A DNA stretch of 45,407 nt from a virus: IMG/VR virus record IMGVR_UViG_3300011114_000627, positions 1 through 45,407 of that record. One strand, given 5' to 3'. Both the position numbers and the translations under genes were made by a program. A model generated the notes under the pieces. The model searched no databases. It was not told the DNA's origin and worked only from the letters and a program-made list of their open reading frames with translations. This document shows, one piece after another, positions 39,424-45,407 of the stretch (position 1 is its first letter; every line of letters starts with the position of its first letter).

Positions 39424-39797
39424 TGATCGCACAGCTTGACCTGATACCAGCCAACCCCACGCTGTTGTGGATTCTCGCGGCGGCAATCGTCATTGGTGGC
39501 GTTGCGATGGGCCGGTCATTGTCGCGTGGATTCAAGGTGGTGGAGACAAATCAGGCTGACACGCGGTCAGCCGTTCAAACCCTCATGGGGCACTTTGAGA
39601 AAACGACGAATCAACTGTGTGAAACGAATAACAAGCAACAGCAAACATTCGAGCGCACATTAGACCGAGTTTGTGATACGCACCACGAAACGGCGAAGGT
39701 AATTGCCAATTCGCTTGATAACCTTCGGACGGAAATTGTCAAACACTCAGAGAGGGTTGAAATTAAACTGGGTGACATTCACGCGGAACTGAAATGA
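39423..39797 (+). CDS. Membrane-anchored coiled-coil protein (spanin/holin accessory candidate)
   Basis: A 124-residue protein from GTG 39423 (TAGTG overlap). Residues 14-30 form one span; the rest is a long coiled coil (NQLCETNNKQQQTFERTLDR, SLDNLRTEIVKHSERV). This is the architecture of an inner-membrane spanin or of envelope-spanning accessory proteins. The two Cys in the coil could link dimers. Assignment from architecture only. Confidence 0.5.
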   Translation: MIAQLDLIPANPTLLWILAAAIVIGGVAMGRSLSRGFKVVETNQADTRSAVQTLMGHFEKTTNQLCETNNKQQQTFERTLDRVCDTHHETAKVIANSLDNLRTEIVKHSERVEIKLGDIHAELK

Positions 39798-40174
39798 GCC
39801 TTACCAGTGACGAGCCAGAGCAGTCGAGCGAAACGAAAGCCTGGATCTACGCCGGGAACGCCATCAATTCCCACACCAACGAAACAAGGTCGATGCAATG
39901 GTTTACGCTGACGGTGATGTCATCCATGCTGGCGGCGGTTTTGGCTACGAATATCCTGCTGCTGGTGTATACGATTCGGAGTGATTCACGGGCTGAAGAA
40001 CGACATGCGGAATCGATGAAGACGGTGCAGATGATTCAACAGGTCAGGGTCGAGCAGCGGAATGGCAGCCACGAAGGCTTGGTCGAGCGAGTTTTGAGGG
40101 GTGAATTTAATGGCAACGTGCGAAGAGTTGACGGTGCAAATCAGCCTCCTGCAGGCGTCGATAACAGCAAGTGA
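39794..40174 (+). CDS. Single-span membrane protein
   Basis: A 126-residue protein, ATGA-coupled upstream. A hydrophilic N-terminus (SDEPEQSSETK), one span at about residues 37-58 (WFTLTVMSSMLAAVLATNILLLVY), then a charged helical domain. It overlaps the next gene by about 65 bases. Probably part of the same envelope complex as its neighbours. Confidence 0.5.
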   Translation: MSLTSDEPEQSSETKAWIYAGNAINSHTNETRSMQWFTLTVMSSMLAAVLATNILLLVYTIRSDSRAEERHAESMKTVQMIQQVRVEQRNGSHEGLVERVLRGEFNGNVRRVDGANQPPAGVDNSK

Positions 40175-40433
40175 TGCGATCATTGCGGCCGCACAACTGC
40201 AGAAAAACGCGGACCAGACGAACCTGTGGATTGCGTACATGAATTATTACCTGCAGGGATGCGGGACACCACCAATGAGTCCGCCACCGATGGCAATGGC
40301 AGCAACGACGGCAACAGTGATGCCAAGTATCGCCGAAGTCTTGCACCCACCGGCAAACGTGTTGGCGGAATTTGCGAAGTGCCCGAAGTTGATGTTGCTG
40401 CTGAAACTGGCTCGGGCTTATTTTGCGAAGTGA
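40110..40433 (+). CDS. Hypothetical protein
   Basis: A 107-residue protein; ATG 40110 has GAGGGG 8 bases upstream, inside the previous gene. An N-terminal helical hairpin (ELTVQISLLQASITASDAII) is followed by a Pro/Met-rich loop and a helical C-terminus. The long overlap in another frame is unusual but both frames look protein-like. Unknown function. Confidence 0.5.
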   Translation: MATCEELTVQISLLQASITASDAIIAAAQLQKNADQTNLWIAYMNYYLQGCGTPPMSPPPMAMAATTATVMPSIAEVLHPPANVLAEFAKCPKLMLLLKLARAYFAK

Positions 40434-40464
40434 ACGTCAAGCCTGACGATGGGAGCAATGGGTG

Positions 40465-40698
40465 ATGGCCAACTTCACGCAGTTCTGGGAAACGATCAAG
40501 TCGAAGAATCCCGCCATGAATGCGGACGACCAGCGAATGACCATCAGTGTTGCGTCGTTCAAAAAGGCGATGGAGCAAGCATACGACAAGGGCGATGCCG
40601 ACCGAAAAGCAGCTAATGATGCCGTGAATCGACTGAAGGAGTCATGCGGATTCATGGGCGGTCGATCTGATCTTGATTGGTTGATGGGGAAAAAGTGA
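40465..40698 (+). CDS. Hypothetical protein
   Basis: A 77-residue basic, helical protein (ATG 40465; GTG 40462 in the same frame). It contains FTQFWETIKSKNPAMNADD and ends GGRSDLDWLMGKK. No metal or membrane motif. Unknown function. Confidence 0.5.
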   Translation: MANFTQFWETIKSKNPAMNADDQRMTISVASFKKAMEQAYDKGDADRKAANDAVNRLKESCGFMGGRSDLDWLMGKK

Positions 40699-40728
40699 AC
40701 CATCCAACAGCGAACGGTCGCGATAGAT

Positions 40729-40737
40729 GGGGGGGGG
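40729..40737 (+). repeat. Nine-G homopolymer
   Basis: A run of nine G between genes. None of the frames reached by adding or removing one G gives a long product, so phase variation is not supported; it may be a polymerase-slippage spot or a read-length uncertainty. Confidence 0.7.
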
Positions 40738-40760
40738 TGATCCTTGGTGAGACGTTGTAG

Positions 40761-40925
40761 GTGAATCTGGGTGGGGCACCGATTGATCCTGGGACCGTCA
40801 TAGCGATCGGTGCCTCACTCGGTTTTACAAACGGACTGACGGCAAATCATGGTGACGAATTACGACCTGACCCAGTGGCGATGGTGGCTGATGCTCGTGA
40901 TGAGCACGCTAGGCGAAAGGGTTAA
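40761..40925 (+). CDS. Small hypothetical protein
   Basis: A 54-residue open frame from GTG 40761 to TAA 40925, ending just before the tail fibre start. Sequence VNLGGAPIDPGTVIAIGASL then a charged tail (DEHARRKG). No good ribosome binding site, and an in-frame TAG lies immediately upstream, so the support is mainly that the frame is open in an otherwise gene-dense strand. Confidence 0.4.
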   Translation: MNLGGAPIDPGTVIAIGASLGFTNGLTANHGDELRPDPVAMVADARDEHARRKG

Positions 40926-40928
40926 ATA

Positions 40929-42824
40929 ATGGCTTTTGCAAATCCAGTCGCCTACGTCAACTACGGCAATGGCACAAACACGGGGTACTATGCTATCACT
41001 GTATGGTCCACTGGGGCCACCATTGCCGCAGGTGCGTATCGTCGCCAGACTGCTCCTGCTGTTAACTCTGAGAGAATCTTTGTTTGCATAGTGGCTGGGA
41101 CTACTCACGCAACAACCGAACCGACTTGGACAACAACGGTTGGAGCGAAGACCACTGACAACACTGTTACATGGCAGGAGTGTACCGGACAACCTGGATC
41201 TAATGGTGACGCCACCAACACCCCAAACTCGACAGCCTACCGCAGCAGAGTGATTGCACTGGGCGAGACTATACAAGATGGAACCAACGTCTTCATCTGC
41301 TCAACTGCGGGAACAACGGGAGCAGGTGCTCCGAGTTTCAATACCACAGCAGGGAATACAACAGTAGACAATACTGCGACGTGGACCTGCATTGGTACGC
41401 TTGCCAGTAAGGTGGCGAATGGATTTGGTTGTCCTCTTGCTAGACTTCAAACCGCAGTCGCGACTAGCTGGTCGCCCGCAGCCGGTATCAATACAATCTT
41501 TGTCTCGTCTAATCACTCCGAGACTCAGTCAACAGCTATGGCAGTGTCCCCCGCCGCAGTATCTTCAACTGAGTTATTGATAATCTCGGTTACAGACACG
41601 GCAACCCCGCCAACTTCCTACGCAAGCGGTGCCTCAATTGCGACAACAGGCGTAAGCAATATCACTCTTGCCGGTGGAGCCATTGCTTACGAGGGTCTTA
41701 CGTTCAAAGCAGGAAGCGGCTCAAGCACGGGGACTATTTCCATCACTGGGGGCACTAACGCGGGTTCCTTTAGGTTCAAATCCTGCACGATCCAAACAAC
41801 CAACACGTCAGTCTCGTCAACAATTACGCTAGGAGCATCGTCAGCAGCCCCCCCGTTAGAGTTTACTAACTGTACTTTTAATTTCGGAGCAACACAACAT
41901 TCAATCAGAGTCAATAGTGGGCGGATGTTGTTAAACAACCTGACGCTGGCTGGATCTACTCCAGGAACCCTATTTGGGTCTACGACTGGCGGTGCCCCAA
42001 GCGTTGAGTTTGCAAATTCAGACTTGAGTGCCATAACCGGGTCATTGGTGACACTCTCAAATTCTACGGATCAATGGTTCCTGTTTCGCAACTGTCGATT
42101 GGGTGTTGGTGTTTCTATGACTACTGGAACTCGCACAGGTCCGGGCATAGCAGTCGTAGAGTTTGTGAACTGCGACACATCCGCCAACAACACCAACTAC
42201 CGATATGCAAAGGCAACATACACAGTCAGTAGCCAAACGACACAGACTGAGACAACTCTAATCAAGTCAGGAGGAAGCTCAGACGGGACAACTCCATACA
42301 GTCGCAAGATCGTCACAAATGCCGATTGCTCAACACGATTCCCTTATGAAATGGCTCCAATTTACGTGTGGGTCAACACGACGGGAGCAGCCATCACTCC
42401 CGCAATTGCTATCTTGAACGACGGAGCGACTCTAACGAATGCAGACATCTGGTGCGAAGCCGAATACTTGGGGTCATCAAGTTCCCCGCTGGGTAGTATT
42501 GCCACTGATGGTCTGGCAAACTCGCTGTCGACCGCAGCGAATCAACCAACGGACTCAACGTCGACATGGACCACAACGGGGATGGCAAGTCCAGTAAAGC
42601 AAACCATCGGCCCTGCATTTACAAATCAGAAAGCTGGACTTGTCAAACTCACGGTGAAAATCGGAAAGCCGTCGCTGACGGTGTATGTGGATCAGCTGCC
42701 AACTGGTCTTGGGTTCACATCGGCGCGACAATACCAAGCCCCCGGATTCACAATGAATGAGGGCGCGTCAGGCGGTGGACCAGTCGCGGCACGAACAATA
42801 ATCACAAACATTGGAGCATACTGA
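40929..42824 (+). CDS. Tail fibre / receptor-binding protein with beta-helix
   Basis: A 631-residue Thr/Ser/Asn/Gly-rich protein. Two similar N-terminal modules (about 48-92 and 118-155), each with VF(I/V)C, AGTT, TxDNTxTW and a closing CxG, resemble small carbohydrate-binding units in phage tail proteins. Residues about 225-420 alternate short strands and Asn/Cys ladders (FRFKSCTI, LEFTNCTF, VEFANSDL, WFLFRNC), a right-handed parallel beta-helix as in fibres and depolymerases. Its codons are richer in A and T at third positions than those of neighbours, suggesting recent gain. Likely host-recognition protein. Confidence 0.75.
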   Translation: MAFANPVAYVNYGNGTNTGYYAITVWSTGATIAAGAYRRQTAPAVNSERIFVCIVAGTTHATTEPTWTTTVGAKTTDNTVTWQECTGQPGSNGDATNTPNSTAYRSRVIALGETIQDGTNVFICSTAGTTGAGAPSFNTTAGNTTVDNTATWTCIGTLASKVANGFGCPLARLQTAVATSWSPAAGINTIFVSSNHSETQSTAMAVSPAAVSSTELLIISVTDTATPPTSYASGASIATTGVSNITLAGGAIAYEGLTFKAGSGSSTGTISITGGTNAGSFRFKSCTIQTTNTSVSSTITLGASSAAPPLEFTNCTFNFGATQHSIRVNSGRMLLNNLTLAGSTPGTLFGSTTGGAPSVEFANSDLSAITGSLVTLSNSTDQWFLFRNCRLGVGVSMTTGTRTGPGIAVVEFVNCDTSANNTNYRYAKATYTVSSQTTQTETTLIKSGGSSDGTTPYSRKIVTNADCSTRFPYEMAPIYVWVNTTGAAITPAIAILNDGATLTNADIWCEAEYLGSSSSPLGSIATDGLANSLSTAANQPTDSTSTWTTTGMASPVKQTIGPAFTNQKAGLVKLTVKIGKPSLTVYVDQLPTGLGFTSARQYQAPGFTMNEGASGGGPVAARTIITNIGAY

Positions 42825-42827
42825 CAA

Positions 42828-43337
42828 ATGGCGCTTTACCTGATCGCAAACGGACCGATGCAAACGACAGCGGCTTTCGCCACCGTCACAACCGGCACGT
42901 CCATCAAAACGATGCTCCAATTCAAGCCATCGGCAACGGCAATTGCTCGCATCGTGGAGTGGGGATGCTCATTTGATGGATCGGCGGCGGCAACACCCGG
43001 CAAGATTGAATTAATCGAAACGGACGTGGCGGCAACGGTAACGGCCATCGTCGCGGCGGATATCACGAAGCTCGATTCCGACGCTTTGAGTGGTGGCGAC
43101 CCAACGACAAACCTGATTCAGTGCGGAACGACATCGACGGGCTACACATCAACGTCGGAAGGATCGACGACATCCGTTCGCAGCCTGGACCTGCAGTTGA
43201 TTGCAGGGACAAACCAATACGTCAAGCAGTTTCCACTTGGTCGAGAACCAGTGATTCAGGTCAGTAAATTCGCGCGGATTCGCGTGACATTTGGGACGGC
43301 GGTCAATGCGTACTGTTACATGATTGTCCAAATCTGA
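42828..43337 (+). CDS. Virion/fibre-associated protein
   Basis: A 169-residue beta-rich protein following the fibre gene. ALYLIANGPMQTTAAFATVTTG and the C-terminal FARIRVTFGTAVNAYCYMIVQI resemble small phage structural proteins I recall from this genome area. Probably a fibre or tail-tip subunit. TGATGG region couples it to the next gene. Confidence 0.55.
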   Translation: MALYLIANGPMQTTAAFATVTTGTSIKTMLQFKPSATAIARIVEWGCSFDGSAAATPGKIELIETDVAATVTAIVAADITKLDSDALSGGDPTTNLIQCGTTSTGYTSTSEGSTTSVRSLDLQLIAGTNQYVKQFPLGREPVIQVSKFARIRVTFGTAVNAYCYMIVQI

Positions 43338-44137
43338 TGGCGATTTTTGGCAGACGGCACTCAGTCACGACTCGATACGGCAGCCCACAGGGGATTCGAT
43401 TTCCTGCGAGTGGCGGCGGTGCGTATACGTTGACTGCGGCTGCTGGGTCGTTCACAGAAACAGGCGTTGCTGCGGGGCTGATTGCGGCGAGGCAACTGAC
43501 AGCGTCCGTGGGTGCATTCACCGAAACGGGAGTGGCTGCGAATCTGCTGGTTGGCCACAAACTGACAGCCAGTGCTGGCACATTCGAGGAAATAGCCAAC
43601 GCAGCGACATTGACGGCAACGCGGATACTGACAGCGGCTGTCGGTAGCTTCACGGAATCGGGCGGCACGGCAAATCTGAACGCGGCACGCAGTGTGTCGG
43701 CATCCACGGGAACAGTCACCGAAACTGGAAACGATGCAACGCTTGCGCGAAGTCGGGTTCTAACGGGGATTGCTGGATCTGTCGCAGTGACGGGAAATGA
43801 CGCCATCCTGACGGCACAGCGAGGAATGTCTGTATCGGCGGGAGCGATTACAGTCACCGGCAACGCAATCAGCCTGACGGCCGGGCGAATTATTGCGGCG
43901 ATTTGCGGGCAATACACGATCACGGGAAACGCGGTTGTATTTAATCCGGCTCACGATGGAAAGTGTGTCGCGTGCGTTGGCAGCGTCCAGGGGGCACAGT
44001 CGGCAACAACATTGACCCAAGGGGCGCAGGCTGCGATTGCGACGGTACAGGGTTGTCAGCGGTCACTGGCATTCAGTCAAGGGTCGGTAGTGTCAATTTC
44101 ATTCGGTCAAGGTGCCCAATCGGGATCATCGTTCTAA
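43337..44137 (+). CDS. Repeat-containing tail/adhesin protein
   Basis: A 266-residue protein. From residue 32 to about 200 it consists of eight 22-residue repeats (starting at 32, 54, 76, 98, 120, 142, 164, 186), each LTAxxGxFxxTGxxAxLxxxR-like. The remainder (about 210-266) has a second, Gln/Gly-rich repeat (VQGAQSA, LTQGAQAA, GCQRSLAF, FGQGAQSG). Such repeats build extended beta structures in fibres. Probably a displayed adhesin; repeat number could change by recombination. Confidence 0.7.
   Translation: MAIFGRRHSVTTRYGSPQGIRFPASGGGAYTLTAAAGSFTETGVAAGLIAARQLTASVGAFTETGVAANLLVGHKLTASAGTFEEIANAATLTATRILTAAVGSFTESGGTANLNAARSVSASTGTVTETGNDATLARSRVLTGIAGSVAVTGNDAILTAQRGMSVSAGAITVTGNAISLTAGRIIAAICGQYTITGNAVVFNPAHDGKCVACVGSVQGAQSATTLTQGAQAAIATVQGCQRSLAFSQGSVVSISFGQGAQSGSSF
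43430..43940 (+). repeat. Eight 66-bp coding repeats (22 residues each)
   Basis: The DNA is diverged between units but the protein period is exact over at least seven steps of 22 residues; the last unit is partial. Conserved positions are the Gly of xxG and the Thr-Gly of xTG. Confidence 0.75.
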
Positions 44138-44147
44138 GGAGTAAATC

Positions 44148-44582
44148 ATGGCATCGTTCAATAAGTTTAATCAATTTGTCCAGGATGTGGCGTCAGGCGT
44201 CCACCAGCTACAGACGGGCACAAGCCACGTTCTGAAGGTGATGCTGACGAATACGCTGCCAGTCGCGGCGAATTCTATCCTGTCGGATATTACCGAGATC
44301 AGCACCGGCAACGGGTATTCGGCGGGTGGCACGACAGTGGGCACGATCACGGGATCGCAGTCGTCGGGAACCTTCAAACTCGTTGGCGGAACCGATCCAG
44401 TGTTTACAGCAAGCGGGGCAGTCGGGCCATTTCGCTATGCGGTGTTGTACAACTCGACGCCATCCAGCCCGCTCAAGCCGTTGATCGGCTGGTGGGACTA
44501 TGGTAGCTCGATCAGCCTTGCGAATAGCGAGACATTCACCGTTGATCTCGATCAGACAAGCGGAATCCTGACGCTGGCATAA
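44148..44582 (+). CDS. Virion protein, hypothetical
   Basis: A 144-residue protein with GGAG 9 bases before the ATG. HQLQTGTSHVLKVMLTNTLP and SDITEISTGNGYSAGG followed by GPFRYAVLYNSTP form a pattern common to small phage structural proteins located near fibres. Likely beta-sandwich. Function inferred from position. Confidence 0.6.
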   Translation: MASFNKFNQFVQDVASGVHQLQTGTSHVLKVMLTNTLPVAANSILSDITEISTGNGYSAGGTTVGTITGSQSSGTFKLVGGTDPVFTASGAVGPFRYAVLYNSTPSSPLKPLIGWWDYGSSISLANSETFTVDLDQTSGILTLA

Positions 44583-44592
44583 GGGAGTGGAC

Positions 44593-45006
44593 ATGACAAG
44601 CAAGGTGTTTCGGGCAACGGCAATTCGTGGTGCGCCGCTGGATCTGTTTGCGCGGCTGACAGCAGCGACCACAAACAGCATGACGGCTAGTCCTGTTGCT
44701 GCAGAAGGGTATCTGCTCAAGCAGGCGGACTGCTCGTCTATCAGCGTGATTGCGTACGTCAATGCGGCACAGATCGGAACGACGCAAACACCATCGGTTG
44801 CCAGCACAATCTACGACACAATGCAAACTACGTATATCTGGGGCGCGGTTGGCGGTTCAGGGGGCGGCAATGCACGGTATCAGGTGCCAGCGAGTCTACT
44901 GGATACGGATGCGCCGACAGTGAGGATTGATATCAGCGTGACGTTGACGGACGGAACTATCGCGCCGTGGTTGGTGGATGTGACGTTGCAACAGAATAAG
45001 TCGTGA
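44593..45006 (+). CDS. Virion protein, hypothetical
   Basis: A 137-residue protein; ATG 44593 is preferred (AAGGGAG 5 bases upstream; GTG 44587 overlaps that site). FRATAIRGAPLDLFARL, then IYDTMQTTYIWGAVGG and a beta-rich end (VRIDISVTLTDGT). Usually found beside the preceding type of protein. Structural, exact role unknown. Confidence 0.6.
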   Translation: MTSKVFRATAIRGAPLDLFARLTAATTNSMTASPVAAEGYLLKQADCSSISVIAYVNAAQIGTTQTPSVASTIYDTMQTTYIWGAVGGSGGGNARYQVPASLLDTDAPTVRIDISVTLTDGTIAPWLVDVTLQQNKS

Positions 45007-45028
45007 ATTCGCTGGGGAGGGTGAGCAC

Positions 45029-45295
45029 GTGAAGATAACGGAATTGCAGACGTGCTATCCCATGTGGACGCAAAGCGAGAAGGAAACAGTGATCGAACTC
45101 ACAAGGGAGTTTGCCATTGAGGGGGACGGGACAGTGGATGATGCCATCGCAATGCTGCCGGATGGGGCAAAGATGGGGCAATCACTTCCGCTGAAACAGA
45201 CGGGCGGGTCGTTCATCGTGCAGGAGATCAAAGTATGTGGACGCAAGGTGACAGTGAAGTACACACCAATCAGCGTTTACCATCATGGCTCATAG
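45029..45295 (+). CDS. Hypothetical protein, end of the late block
   Basis: An 88-residue protein from GTG 45029 with GGGGAGG 9 bases upstream. Acidic, mixed alpha/beta, with ELQTCYPMWTQSEKETVIEL and FIVQEIKVCGRKVTVKYTP. Two Cys but no metal pattern. The last gene in the window; unknown function. Confidence 0.55.
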   Translation: MKITELQTCYPMWTQSEKETVIELTREFAIEGDGTVDDAIAMLPDGAKMGQSLPLKQTGGSFIVQEIKVCGRKVTVKYTPISVYHHGS

Positions 45296-45345
45296 GCTCG
45301 ACAACCCCACAGCGCCCATAGGCTCGACGAGCATACAGTCGCTGT
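45291..45345. repeat. Short direct and inverted repeats at the right end
   Basis: CATAGGCTCGAC occurs at 45291-45302 and 45317-45328. ACAGCG (45309-45314) mirrors CGCTGT (45340-45345), enclosing palindrome GCTCG-A-CGAGC (45322-45332). The 112 bases after the last gene hold no reading frame. If the genome is circular or permuted, this lies about 150 bases before the terminase gene, where cos or pac sites are usual. Confidence 0.5.
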
Positions 45346-45407
45346 ACACCCAAAAAGCCGATGAGCCAGCTTCGACGGGTCCTTCCTAGCATGTTTCATG
45401 CCGATAC

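Noticed and set aside
40729-40760. Phase-variable gene at the nine-G tract
   Set aside because: Frames obtained with eight, nine or ten G all end within a few codons.
41769-41795. tRNA T-arm-like GGTTCAAATCC
   Set aside because: It lies inside the fibre coding sequence, and no D-arm, anticodon arm or acceptor stem surrounds it.

Overview
The window is almost certainly the near-complete genome, or a near-complete contig, of a tailed dsDNA phage with a long non-contractile (siphovirus-type) tail. Every supported gene is on the + strand, most overlap by 1-4 bases (ATGA, TAATG, GTGA), and the order is the lambda-like one: terminase, portal, protease-capsid, decoration, connectors, tail tube, frameshifted chaperone, tape measure, tail tip. 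I saw no integrase, no clear C1-type lysogeny switch and no tRNA, so a lytic life style is more likely. My best guess for the host is a planctomycete: the fused protease-capsid, the Cys-rich tail protein, the Cys-motif glycosyltransferase-like protein and a papain-like peptidase in the lysis region recall planctomycete phages and prophages. That guess rests on memory of families, not on a search.

Layout: 52-10287 DNA packaging, head and tail tube; 10291-15397 tape measure and tail-tip proteins; 15394-17791 a tightly overlapping trio of a glycosyltransferase-like protein, a SAM methyltransferase and a 2OG-Fe(II) oxygenase; 17792-18567 non-coding with a strong hairpin and a three-way-junction-like RNA candidate; 18568-20992 small early/regulatory genes including a CsrA homologue; 20989-24084 a DNA methyltransferase - zinc ribbon - SNF2 helicase cassette between near-identical direct repeats; 24088-29901 small genes and a recombination block (RecE-like nuclease, SSB-like protein, unknown glycine-loop protein) with two more DNA methyltransferases; 30180-32415 replication initiator and DnaB helicase; 32409-35768 nuclease, C5-methyltransferase-like and small proteins; 35999-40925 membrane proteins, a papain-like peptidase and a membrane-anchored HNH protein, probably the lysis region; 40929-45295 tail fibre and repeat-containing receptor-binding/virion proteins.

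The most unusual non-coding signals are: (1) 28127-28470, a 344-bp intergenic array in which GG recurs about every 5 bases (roughly 68 units), ending just before the next ribosome binding site; (2) inside the replication gene, four CGTWACG motifs as a nested dyad (30340-30384), then three 11-bp direct iterons (30650-30682), then nine purine pentamers (30681-30725), a candidate origin; (3) a heavily base-paired leader, 30042-30180, whose last hairpin holds the Shine-Dalgarno in its loop and the A of the AUG in its stem; (4) several intergenic hairpins with CGGA in or at the loop, in a genome that encodes CsrA, suggesting a phage-run CsrA translational control circuit.

How the parts work together (inference): TerL packages DNA through the portal into a shell made from the protease-capsid fusion, which has a strong internal start that could make extra capsid chains. 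Initiator plus DnaB start replication at the gene-internal origin, the nuclease/SSB block supports recombination-dependent replication, up to four DNA methyltransferases protect the genome, CsrA tunes translation of phage messages, and the membrane proteins with the peptidase open the host envelope.
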